From NCBI GenBank assembly GCA_003483745.1, contig DMYD01000035.1, positions 1-32,835 of the forward strand: a stretch of DNA of 32,835 nucleotides, in the 5' to 3' direction. This stretch comes from Roseburia sp. GTDB lineage: Bacteria; Bacillota; Clostridia; Lachnospirales; Lachnospiraceae. The position numbers were made by a program, and so were the translations under genes. Below, in pieces: positions 15,333 through 23,451 of the stretch (position 1 is its first letter; every line of letters starts with the position of its first letter). The notes beneath the pieces are model-generated. The model saw only the letters and a list, made by a program, of their open reading frames with translations. It ran no database searches and was not told the DNA's origin.

Positions 15333-16517
15333 TTACATAAATGTCACATTCACAAAGTGATTCTGCGCTGCATAGGTGCGATAATCTTTTTCCGTTTTTG
15401 AGATATCTCTTGCCATCAGCTCCACATTGCCGCCGTCAGCGCGCAGTTCCACCGCCCTTTTGATCGCTTCACTGCGCATCTTTGCATCGTAAATAATCAG
15501 TTCATTCTGATACTGTACCGGAATCTCAATTTTCTGTCTGGAAAGTGCTGCCATCAGCTGGTCAATAACGATTGCAAAACCGATAGATGCGGATTCTTTT
15601 CCAAAATATGTTAAAAGTTCATCATAACGTCCGCCTTTTACGATCGGTTCGCCGCTTCCAAACGTGTATCCTGCAAAAATAATACCGGTATAATACTGAT
15701 AATTGCTGACAATTCCCAGTTCTACCGAAACGTATTTATCAATGCCGTAAATTTTTAAAACCTGATGCAATTCCTCAAGACGCTCGATTGCAGTTAAAAT
15801 ACGCGGATATGCAGCTGCATATTTCTTTGCGCTCTGCAATTCATCTGCCCCGGTATACAGATTGCCGAGCATTCCAAACAGTGCCTTTAAGTTATCGTTT
15901 AAGTTCAACGTCTCCGCAAACTCAGTCACTCCAAAATAATTTTTGTTCGAGATAAGATCGTGAAGTTCTTCTTCCTGTTCTTCATTCAATCCTGCCGCAT
16001 CTGTTAAACCGCGGAAAAATTCAGCATGACCAACAGAAAGCTGAAACTCTTTTAAACCTGCCTTTTTCAGGCAGTCAATTACCATAGCAATGATCTCTGC
16101 ATCCGCATCCACTGTGGAATCTCCTAACAGCTCTGCACCGAGCTGTGTACTTTCTTTTAATCTGCCCTGATAGCTGCTGTTATTTAAAAATGTATTTCCC
16201 ATATAACAGAGACGTATCGGCATATTATCCTCGCTGAAATACATTGCAGCACATCGTGCAATGGAAGGTGTAATATCCGGGCGAAGCACCAACGTATTTC
16301 CCTCCCGGTCGAAAAACTTATACAGATCCTTTGAAGGCGTTGTTCCGATCTCTCTGCCAAATGTATCAAAAAACTCAAATGTCGGCGTCTGAATCGGATG
16401 ATAACCGTATTGTTTCTGCACTTTTAATAAATCATCCTGCAAAATCAGTTTCTTTTCGCATTCGTCATTGTAAATATCTCTGACACCCTCAGGTGTATGT
16501 AACAACTGTCTTTTCAT
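15333..16517 (-). CDS. hisZ: ATP phosphoribosyltransferase regulatory subunit HisZ
   Basis: A catalytically inactive HisRS paralogue that activates short HisG and senses histidine. The class-II synthetase core is visible: TPEGVRDIYNDECEKK, TPTFEFFDTF, LRPDITPSIARCAA (motif 2-like), and a late YYTGIIFAGY---GGRYDELL. At 394 residues it lacks the anticodon-binding domain and so is not a tRNA synthetase. I start at 16515-16517 with GGAG six bases upstream; the long frame would extend 22 residues into the leader. It is the first gene of the his operon. Confidence 0.95.
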   Translation of the reverse strand: MKRQLLHTPEGVRDIYNDECEKKLILQDDLLKVQKQYGYHPIQTPTFEFFDTFGREIGTTPSKDLYKFFDREGNTLVLRPDITPSIARCAAMYFSEDNMPIRLCYMGNTFLNNSSYQGRLKESTQLGAELLGDSTVDADAEIIAMVIDCLKKAGLKEFQLSVGHAEFFRGLTDAAGLNEEQEEELHDLISNKNYFGVTEFAETLNLNDNLKALFGMLGNLYTGADELQSAKKYAAAYPRILTAIERLEELHQVLKIYGIDKYVSVELGIVSNYQYYTGIIFAGYTFGSGEPIVKGGRYDELLTYFGKESASIGFAIVIDQLMAALSRQKIEIPVQYQNELIIYDAKMRSEAIKRAVELRADGGNVELMARDISKTEKDYRTYAAQNHFVNVTFM

Positions 16518-16580
16518 CAAATCTCCATTCCGGGACGTTATGTAATAAATGATTTCTGCTGTCCCTGCACACATTTTTCT

Positions 16581-16607
16581 CACACTTTAGTGTGCTACCT
16601 TGCTACC
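16581..16607 (-). repeat. his leader: small hairpin and TGCTACC direct repeat
   Basis: In the roughly 100-base hisZ leader, CACACTTTAGTGTG (16581-16594) is a near-perfect inverted repeat. TGCTACC occurs twice at an 8-base period (16593-16599, 16601-16607). These are candidate regulator or RNA sites just after the transcription start. No T-box motif and no run of His codons is present. Confidence 0.35.
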
Positions 16608-16624
16608 ACATGAAACTGTTGTTT

Positions 16625-16653
16625 ATTATATTGGAAAAAAAGGGGAATGTCAA
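16625..16653 (-). promoter_or_regulatory. Consensus sigma-A promoter of the his operon
   Basis: On the minus strand a perfect TTGACA (16653-16648) and a perfect TATAAT (16630-16625) stand 17 bases apart. The -35 box overlaps the recU stop codon (TGA, 16652-16650). Transcription would start near 16618 and drive hisZGDB-hisIE. Confidence 0.9.
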
Positions 16654-17183
16654 TCCCTTGCCAGCAAATCTTTTTGCAGTGCATCCAGATATGGAACAAG
16701 TACGGCTTTTCCCTTGGGCAGAAAATAATCCGGTTCTAATTCCTCATAGCGGAAACTTTTTCTTCCACCCTCTTTGGCGCGATTCCAGAATGTAAGCAGC
16801 TTGGTAAGGCGCAGATAATAAAATTCATCCCGTGCCGTAAAACTGATCAGAAAAAATGAAACTCCTCCCTGCTTTTCAAAATTTTCCATGAACGTCACCT
16901 GATGTTCATGGATATTCTGAAGTGGAAAGGTGTCCGTCGCACATTCCTTTGCATCGAAACATATCGGAATCCCCTGTACCGCCCCAATGTAATCGACAGT
17001 ACTTTTCTGGTCAAAATATGCTAAAGTGATATGTCTGGTTTCTTTATCAATATTGATCGGTGTGATCGGTGTCGGCACTTTCTGAATGAGTGCAAGACCA
17101 TTTGACAGATATATTTCATTGGTACGGTTGATAAACTCCTCTAAGGTGGAGCCGCGGAGGCCTCTTGAATTCCAGGTTGCCAT
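16650..17183 (-). CDS. recU: Holliday junction resolvase RecU
   Basis: A Firmicutes Holliday-junction resolvase that works with RuvAB in recombination and chromosome segregation. The nuclease core is visible: RGLRGSTLEEFINRTNEIY, KVPTPITP, AYFDQKSTVDYIG, FDAKEC (the D-x-AKE-type catalytic site) and FPLQNIHEHQ, then FFLISF. I start at 17181-17183 with AAGGAG eight bases upstream; a distal TTG would add six residues. The 177-residue length is normal. It lies downstream of an RluA-type gene and not next to a PBP1 gene, a common recU neighbour in other Firmicutes. Confidence 0.94.
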   Translation of the reverse strand: MATWNSRGLRGSTLEEFINRTNEIYLSNGLALIQKVPTPITPINIDKETRHITLAYFDQKSTVDYIGAVQGIPICFDAKECATDTFPLQNIHEHQVTFMENFEKQGGVSFFLISFTARDEFYYLRLTKLLTFWNRAKEGGRKSFRYEELEPDYFLPKGKAVLVPYLDALQKDLLARD

Positions 17184-17230
17184 GATGGTACTCCTTTGCA
17201 AAAAAATAATTTGTTCCGGGAAAAATCTGT

Positions 17231-18220
17231 TTACAAATTTTCAATCACATTCCATGTCCGCTCAAATTCAGCCCCACATGGAGCAGTGATCTCTCTGCCA
17301 TCCTCAAAAACAAAGCGGCTCGCATGAAGAAGCTGGGACGTTATCTTTGCATTTTTCTTAAAATATGCATTTGTATCAGCATTTCCATATTTATAGTCTC
17401 CGATAATCGGATGTCCAATGGACGCAAGATGCGCACGGATCTGATGAGAACGTCCGGTCATCAAATGTACTTCAAGTTCTGTATAACCACCCTTGCAGCG
17501 GATCGGTTTGTACTCCGTCTCGATTGGAAGCCACTCTCCTTCAGAAGGTTTCATCTTGCGGATTGAAACCTGATTAGAAGCCTCATCTTTTTGCAGGTAA
17601 CCTTTCAGATAAGAAGATTCCTGTATCGTTCCCTTTACGATACAGCGATAATATTTCCGGACCGAACGTTCCTTTAAGGCTTTTGCCATCTCCTGAAGTC
17701 CCTTTAAAGTCTTTCCTGCAGCTAAAAGACCGGATGTATTGCGGTCAAGACGGTTGCAGATAGATGGACGGAAGGTACGGAAGGAATTTTCCGTCAATTC
17801 TCCATCCGCGATGAGATACGCAAGGATATTTTCGTTTGCGGAAGTATCCTCCGGTTTTGCCTTCTGGGAAAGCATGCCGGTTGGCTTATTGATAAAAATA
17901 ACATCTTTATCTTCATAGACAACCGGAAGTTTCCGTTTCCCTGACATAAACTCCTTCGAAAGTACTTTAAGTGTCTCGAATTCAGGATCCGGTGTGCCGC
18001 TTCCACTGAATTTTTCAAAGGTTTCATCGGAAAAGAAAAGTTTTATATCGTCACCTTTGCTCAATTTTTCGGTTCCGTCTGCCTTTTTACCATTTAAAGT
18101 AATATTTTTTTTGCGGAGCATTTTGTATATAAAGCTGCCCGGCGCATTGCCAAGCAGCTTTTTTAAATATTTGTCAAAGCGTTGTCCCGCTTCGTTTTCA
18201 TTGATTTTAAATTCACGCAT
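17231..18220 (-). CDS. RluA-family 23S rRNA pseudouridine synthase (RluC/RluD-like)
   Basis: Isomerises specific uridines in 23S rRNA. An S4 RNA-binding domain occupies about 1-65 (RFDKYLKKLLG, LRKKNITLNGKKADG). The catalytic domain follows, with VYEDKDVIFINKPTGMLS and ICNRLDRNTSGLL carrying catalytic Asp159, then LMTGRSHQIRAHLASIGHPIIGDYKYG (partly quoted). The exact target uridine cannot be read from sequence. It starts 12 bases after the YgiQ-family gene and has only a weak AGAAAG ribosome site, suggesting coupled or low expression. The 329-residue length is normal. Confidence 0.94.
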   Translation of the reverse strand: MREFKINENEAGQRFDKYLKKLLGNAPGSFIYKMLRKKNITLNGKKADGTEKLSKGDDIKLFFSDETFEKFSGSGTPDPEFETLKVLSKEFMSGKRKLPVVYEDKDVIFINKPTGMLSQKAKPEDTSANENILAYLIADGELTENSFRTFRPSICNRLDRNTSGLLAAGKTLKGLQEMAKALKERSVRKYYRCIVKGTIQESSYLKGYLQKDEASNQVSIRKMKPSEGEWLPIETEYKPIRCKGGYTELEVHLMTGRSHQIRAHLASIGHPIIGDYKYGNADTNAYFKKNAKITSQLLHASRFVFEDGREITAPCGAEFERTWNVIENL

Positions 18221-18232
18221 AAAATTTTCTTT

Positions 18233-20230
18233 CTATTTCTTTTTATGAATGTTGCGGATTGTTTTTTTCTTCTTTGCACCAGTTGTCTGCTGACCATTTC
18301 CGGACGTCGTAATCTTTTTACGATTACCGGATGTGACCGTCCGTCTGTCGTTTTTCATACTGTTCCTGTTGGAATTGTTTTCTCCGTATTTTTTTGCGCC
18401 GTTCCTATCAAAAGAATGTTCCCCATATCTTTCTTTTCTCGGACGGATCAGACAATGCTTGTCAAATCCGATCAGATCCGTTCTGCCCGCTTTCGTAAGT
18501 GCCTCAACCACCAGATCATAATTTTTCGGGTTGCGATACTGGATCAGTGCCCTCTGCATTGCTTTTTCATGCGGATTGACCGCAACATATACCGGTTTCA
18601 TTGTACGTGGATCTAACCCGGTATAATACATGCAGGTTGATATTGTAGACGGCGTTGGATAAAAATCCTGTACCTGTTCCGGCATATAACCAAGATCCCG
18701 TAAAAATTCAGCAAGTTCTACCGCTTCCTTTAATGTAGATCCCGGATGAGAGGACATAAGATATGGAACAAGATATTGTTTTTTCCCAAGTTTTTCGTTC
18801 ATATCTTTATATGCTTTCACAAACTTTTTATATACTTCAACGCTCGGTTTGCCCATTTTCTCCAATACTGCATTGGAGATGTGTTCCGGTGCAACTTTAA
18901 GCTGACCGCTGACATGGTGCTCACAGAGTTCCCGCAAAAAAGTACGGTCTTCATCATAAATCAGGTAATCAAAGCGGATACCGGAACGTATAAAAACTTT
19001 TTTCACGTTCGGAAGTTCTCTCAACTTTCGAAGCAGTGACAAATAATCTTTATGGTCTACTTTCAGATTTTTACACGGCTGCGGAAACAGACACTGTTTG
19101 TGTGGACAGACACCTTTGGTAAGCTGCTTGTCACATGCCGGCGCACGGAAGTTTGCAGTCGGTCCACCCACATCATGTATATATCCCTTAAAGTCCGGTT
19201 CCCAGACGATCTGGTTTGCCTCTGCTAAAATCGACTCATGGCTTCTGGTCTGAATGATACGTCCCTGATGGAAGGTCAATGCACAGAAACTGCAGCCGCC
19301 GTAACAGCCACGGTTGCTGACTAAAGAAAATTTTACTTCCTCGATTGCCGGCACACCGCCCGCTGCCTCATAGGATGGATGATAGGTTCTCATATAAGGA
19401 AGCGCATAAACCTGATCCATCTCACTCTGTGTCAGCGGTTTTGACGGTGGATTCTGTACGACAAACATTTTTCCATCGTATGTTTCGAACAGACGTTTTG
19501 CCACAAACGGATCCGTATTACTGTACTGCACATAAAAACTTTTTGCATACTCTTTTTTATCTGCAAGCAGTGCTTCGTAATGCGGCAGCTCAATTGCATC
19601 ATAAATATCCTCACGTTTTCTGGTCTTATAAACCGTTCCGTCGATAAATGTAATATCTTTGATATCCAACCCACTATCCAAAGCATCTGCGATTTCTATG
19701 ATACTGTGTTCACCCATACCATAGGAAATAATATCTGCACCGGAATCTAACAGAATGGAACGTTTTAATTTATTTGACCAGTAATCATAATGTGCAAGCC
19801 GTCTTAAACTTGCCTCGATTCCTCCGATGATGATCGGTTTGTGCTTATATGTCTGCCGGATCAGATTACAGTAAACAATGGTTGCATAATCCGGTCGTTT
19901 TCCCATCACGCCTCCCGGCGTGAACGCATCATTCTGCCGTCTCTTTTTCGAAACAGAATAATGGTTTACCATAGAATCCATATTTCCTGCAGAGACAAGA
20001 AAACCGAGCCGCGGTTCTCCTAAAATATTAATGGACTCTTTGTCATGCCAGTCCGGCTGTGCAATGATACCGACTTTATATCCATGTGCCTCTAACAACC
20101 GGGATATGATGGCATGTCCAAACGATGGATGATCGACATAGGCATCACCGCACACATAAACAAAATCAAGCTGGTCTATGCCAGCTTCTCTCATATCCTC
20201 TTTGCTGATTGGTAAAAAACCGTTTTTCAT
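18233..20230 (-). CDS. YgiQ family radical SAM protein
   Basis: A radical-SAM protein of the widespread YgiQ family (older UPF0313) whose reaction is not established. The N-terminal B12-binding-like region has DFVYVCGDAYVDHPSFG. The radical-SAM motif NRGCYGGCSFC (C309-x3-C313-x2-C316 by this start) lies mid-protein, followed by QTRSHESI and YTGLDPRTMKPVYV typical of the family. The start at 20228-20230 has AGGA six bases upstream. The last 66 residues or so are a low-complexity Lys/Arg/Asn/Ser/Thr tail, suggestive of nucleic-acid contact and poorly conserved in such proteins. It lies between two pseudouridine-synthase genes. Confidence 0.93.
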   Translation of the reverse strand: MKNGFLPISKEDMREAGIDQLDFVYVCGDAYVDHPSFGHAIISRLLEAHGYKVGIIAQPDWHDKESINILGEPRLGFLVSAGNMDSMVNHYSVSKKRRQNDAFTPGGVMGKRPDYATIVYCNLIRQTYKHKPIIIGGIEASLRRLAHYDYWSNKLKRSILLDSGADIISYGMGEHSIIEIADALDSGLDIKDITFIDGTVYKTRKREDIYDAIELPHYEALLADKKEYAKSFYVQYSNTDPFVAKRLFETYDGKMFVVQNPPSKPLTQSEMDQVYALPYMRTYHPSYEAAGGVPAIEEVKFSLVSNRGCYGGCSFCALTFHQGRIIQTRSHESILAEANQIVWEPDFKGYIHDVGGPTANFRAPACDKQLTKGVCPHKQCLFPQPCKNLKVDHKDYLSLLRKLRELPNVKKVFIRSGIRFDYLIYDEDRTFLRELCEHHVSGQLKVAPEHISNAVLEKMGKPSVEVYKKFVKAYKDMNEKLGKKQYLVPYLMSSHPGSTLKEAVELAEFLRDLGYMPEQVQDFYPTPSTISTCMYYTGLDPRTMKPVYVAVNPHEKAMQRALIQYRNPKNYDLVVEALTKAGRTDLIGFDKHCLIRPRKERYGEHSFDRNGAKKYGENNSNRNSMKNDRRTVTSGNRKKITTSGNGQQTTGAKKKKTIRNIHKKK

Positions 20231-20251
20231 ATTAATCCTCATTTCTGTCTG

Positions 20252-20959
20252 TCAACGTTGACAGAGTTCCTGTAATTCTTCTTCGGTCAGCGGGCGGTAT
20301 TCACCAGGTGCAAGATCGTCCGGCAGTACCAGTGGTCCCATTGCCTCACGTTTTAAGTAGGTTACTTTTTTTCCGACCGTCTCAAACATCCGTTTGACCT
20401 GATGAAACTTGCCTTCTGTAATTGTTAACCTTACTTCTGAAATGTTACCCGAATGCAGGATCTCCAGAAGTGCCGGTTTTGTGGGCTTTTCTTCTCCTAT
20501 GTCAACTCCATTTTTAAAAAGGTTAACATCTTCTTCTGTTACATTGCCGTCTATTTTTGCAAAGTAAACCTTTGAAACATGTTTTGTTGGACTGAGCAGT
20601 TCATGTGCTAATGCCCCATCATTTGTGATGAGCAGCAGTCCTTCCGTATCAAGATCAAGTCTTCCCACTGGAAAAAGATCGTGCCGCGTTGTATCTGTCA
20701 GATAGTCCATGACCGTCCGGTGCAGATTATCTTCCGTCGCAGTCACACACCCTGCCGGTTTGTGAAACAGATAATATTCATATTCCGTATAAGTCAACTG
20801 ATTTCCCCGAAAACAGACGACATCATTTTTTTCATCCACTTTCTGCTCCGGCTTTTTTATAACTTCCCCATTGACCGTGACAAGTCCCAGACGGATATAT
20901 TTTTTTACTTCACTTCTGCTCCCCGTGCCAAGTTCGGTCAGTAATTTATCCAGCCGCAT
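20252..20959 (-). CDS. rsuA: RsuA-family 16S rRNA pseudouridine synthase
   Basis: A pseudouridine synthase of the RsuA/RluB/RluE/RluF branch, in Firmicutes usually assigned to 16S rRNA U516. It has an N-terminal S4 domain (RLDKLLTELGTGSRSEVKKY) and the catalytic motif GRLDLDTEGLLLITNDG with Asp102. FHQVKRMFETVGKKV is characteristic of this branch. At 235 residues it is a normal length. GGAG lies before the ATG. Paralogues modify 23S rRNA, so the exact site is inference. Confidence 0.9.
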   Translation of the reverse strand: MRLDKLLTELGTGSRSEVKKYIRLGLVTVNGEVIKKPEQKVDEKNDVVCFRGNQLTYTEYEYYLFHKPAGCVTATEDNLHRTVMDYLTDTTRHDLFPVGRLDLDTEGLLLITNDGALAHELLSPTKHVSKVYFAKIDGNVTEEDVNLFKNGVDIGEEKPTKPALLEILHSGNISEVRLTITEGKFHQVKRMFETVGKKVTYLKREAMGPLVLPDDLAPGEYRPLTEEELQELCQR

Positions 20960-21065
20960 GCTCTCTCCATTCTCTAAAATCTATCTGTAAAAGTAACTAT
21001 TATTTACTATCTTTGTGTAATTTTTTTATTATGCTGCAAATTATATTGTCTGAAAGCGGCACGGC

Positions 21066-21908
21066 TCACCTGAGTGTGCTTCCCTGTTTTTCCCATAAAT
21101 AAGAAAGCATCGGATAGGAATTTATTGAAAACTCTGTTCCATCTTTATCATTCAGATAAATTCCCATATGAAGATGCACTGCAAAATTACCTGTCGTGCC
21201 CTCCACATCACTGTAACCAGTATCTCCCATAAAGCCAAGGAATGTTCCCGCCGATACTGTTTCACCAATCTGAAAGTCTCTTGCATACTCCGCCAGATGG
21301 GCATAATAAAAATATGCGCCGGACGGACTGCGAATTCCAATCCGATAGCCGCCAAGGCGGAGCCATCCGATATTTTCCACCATACCGTCCGTCATACTGT
21401 ATACCGGATAAATTCCACGGATATTTTCCGTTGCCATGATATCCGTTCCCTCGTGTCCACGATCCCCGCCAAAAGTCCGGCTCTGCATCCAGCTGTTTTC
21501 AAAAACAACATTATCATCCGGTTTCCCCGTGATCTTTCCCACCGGGAAACACATAAGATCACTCCATGCACTTTTCACATATCCATTTATCTCTGCAAAT
21601 TCATTTCCACGATATTTTTTTGCGTCTGTAATCTGTTTCTTCAGCAGCTTAGGATCTGTGATCTGACAGTCCGATGCAAAATACATCGTCAAAAGCTCAC
21701 TGAAGTCATCCATATCTGCTCCGGCCTCGTCAAAATAGGTATCGATCTGTTCTTTTGTCAGATTATGATTCCGCAGATTGCGAAATGCTGTTTCATAAGA
21801 AAAACAGTTTCTCCTGTGTGCACTCTCTAAAAGTTCTTCTGTCAAAAGTACCTGAAACACTGCAATCATACATAAAAACACCAGCATCCACAATCTGACT
21901 TTTTTCAT
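21066..21908 (-). CDS. Membrane-anchored M23 (LytM-type) peptidase
   Basis: A zinc endopeptidase of the LytM/lysostaphin fold that cleaves peptidoglycan cross-links. An N-terminal hydrophobic helix (about 5-22) anchors it or acts as a signal. Then comes a domain I do not recognise (about 30-125), then the M23 domain with H152 and D156 in GHEGTD and H245/H247 in HLHMG, plus H204. All zinc and catalytic residues are in place, so it should be active rather than an EnvC-type activator. The GAGGGAG ribosome site is unusually far (about 14 bases) from the ATG. It lies between pepD and rsuA. Confidence 0.88.
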   Translation of the reverse strand: MKKVRLWMLVFLCMIAVFQVLLTEELLESAHRRNCFSYETAFRNLRNHNLTKEQIDTYFDEAGADMDDFSELLTMYFASDCQITDPKLLKKQITDAKKYRGNEFAEINGYVKSAWSDLMCFPVGKITGKPDDNVVFENSWMQSRTFGGDRGHEGTDIMATENIRGIYPVYSMTDGMVENIGWLRLGGYRIGIRSPSGAYFYYAHLAEYARDFQIGETVSAGTFLGFMGDTGYSDVEGTTGNFAVHLHMGIYLNDKDGTEFSINSYPMLSYLWEKQGSTLR

Positions 21909-21932
21909 AAGATCAGTCCGTACTCCCTCATC

Positions 21933-21955
21933 TTTACAATATCAAATTTACAATA
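21933..21955. repeat. 9-bp direct repeat upstream of the M23 gene
   Basis: TTTACAATA occurs at 21933-21941 and 21947-21955 (14-base period) in the 55-base gap between pepD and the M23 gene. It could be a regulator site or AT-rich coincidence. Confidence 0.25.
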
Positions 21956-21963
21956 AGCATTTT

Positions 21964-23421
21964 TTATTTACATCTCTTTAAAAATTCCACGATCAGTTTC
22001 CATACTTTTTCGGTAGAAGAAATACTAAGGCGTTCTTTCGGCGTATGGATATCAAAGTTATTCGGGCCAAAGGAAACACAGTCGAGGTCTGCAATCTTAC
22101 CGGATAAGATACCGCACTCAAGTCCTGCATGAATTGCCTCAAACACCGGCTCCTCGTGGAATAACTCTTCATATACGGCACTGATTCCCTCACGGATATC
22201 AGACTTGGCACGGTACTCCCACGCCGGATAGTCTCCGCTCACAGAAATCTCACCGCCTAAAAATTCTGCCATATACTCTAATTTATCTTTTAATTCTTCT
22301 TTTCTTGTAGAAACGCTGCTTCGCACAGATGCGGTCAGTTCCAGACCATCTGTTGTCAGTTTCATGATTCCTGTATTTAAAGAAGTCTCCACCAGTCCTG
22401 GCATTACCATGCTCATATGCTGCACGCCGTTTGGCACATTGCGCAGATAAAAGATCACTTTTGTCATGGAAGAATAGGATAATACGTCATACTCCCCTGC
22501 TCCATCCTCTTTTATTTCAATGCAGACAGCCGGATCTGAAACAGCATACTCTTTTTTAAAGATCTTTTCTAATTCTGTAATATAATTTAAAAGTTCAACT
22601 TTCTTTTCTTCCGGAATGACAAGCTCTGCCTCACACTCTCGTGGGATTGCATTATCTTTCAATCCACCTGCAAGTGATACCACTGCCAGTTCCATACGGT
22701 CGGAAAGATACTTTAATACACGTCCCATAAGAATATTGGCATTGGCATGTTCTTTATCGATCTCACTGCCGGAGTGGCCGCCCTCTAAACCTGTCACAGT
22801 CAATCCTACGCCATATCCCTGTTGTTTCTGCCATGTAACAGGGATCACTGTATCCACGGTCATGCCACCCGCACAGCTTGTCAAAAAATGTCCTTCCACA
22901 TCAGAGTCGATATTTAACATCTTATGACCTTTTAACATAGAAAGATCAATCACCTCTGCACCGAGCATGCCGATTTCTTCATCTACTGTGACCACAGCCT
23001 CTAACCTCGGATGTACGATTTCCGGCGAATCCATGATTGCAAGTATATAGGCAACCGCAATACCATCATCACCGCCTAACGTCGTACCTTTTGCTTTTAA
23101 GAAATCTCCATCCACATAAAGATCAAGACCATCTTTTTCAAAATCGATCTCCACACCTTTTTCTTTTTCACAGACCATGTCCATATGTCCCTGCATAATG
23201 ATCGGATCTGCCTTTTCATAACCGGCAGATGCTTCCTGAATGATCACAACATTGTTTGCACTATCCTGATAGCATTCTAAGCCACGTTCTTTCGCAAAAG
23301 AAATCAGATAATCACTGATCTGTTTTGTATTTCTTGAACCATGTGGAATTGCTGCTAATTCCTCAAAATATGCAAATACTTTCTTTGATTCTAACTCTGG
23401 TAAATTTAATTTGTTCTTCAT
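21964..23421 (-). CDS. pepD: Aminoacyl-histidine dipeptidase PepD (M20)
   Basis: A cytoplasmic di-zinc dipeptidase (carnosinase-like) that releases histidine and other residues from dipeptides. The M20 metal sites are visible: MQGHMDMV (H79, D81), LGGDDGIAVAY (D118/D119) and VDEEIGMLGAE (E148/E149). A late FEAIHAGLECGIL carries the C-terminal Glu/Cys-Gly of this subfamily. The length of 485 residues matches PepD. GGAGG lies five bases before the ATG. It is divergent from ylbJ with only 30 bases between starts, so its promoter must lie inside the beginning of ylbJ. Confidence 0.95.
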   Translation of the reverse strand: MKNKLNLPELESKKVFAYFEELAAIPHGSRNTKQISDYLISFAKERGLECYQDSANNVVIIQEASAGYEKADPIIMQGHMDMVCEKEKGVEIDFEKDGLDLYVDGDFLKAKGTTLGGDDGIAVAYILAIMDSPEIVHPRLEAVVTVDEEIGMLGAEVIDLSMLKGHKMLNIDSDVEGHFLTSCAGGMTVDTVIPVTWQKQQGYGVGLTVTGLEGGHSGSEIDKEHANANILMGRVLKYLSDRMELAVVSLAGGLKDNAIPRECEAELVIPEEKKVELLNYITELEKIFKKEYAVSDPAVCIEIKEDGAGEYDVLSYSSMTKVIFYLRNVPNGVQHMSMVMPGLVETSLNTGIMKLTTDGLELTASVRSSVSTRKEELKDKLEYMAEFLGGEISVSGDYPAWEYRAKSDIREGISAVYEELFHEEPVFEAIHAGLECGILSGKIADLDCVSFGPNNFDIHTPKERLSISSTEKVWKLIVEFLKRCK

Positions 23422-23451
23422 AGATGCCTCCTGTTTCTCATATATTCTAAT

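Noticed and set aside
16518..16620. T-box or histidine attenuator in front of hisZ.
   Set aside because: The leader is only about 100 bases, lacks a GGTGGTACC-like T-box core, and the possible upstream peptide has no run of His codons.
20960..21065. A TATAAT-like box before rsuA as a promoter.
   Set aside because: No acceptable -35 box lies 16-18 bases upstream; it may be AT-rich spacer only.
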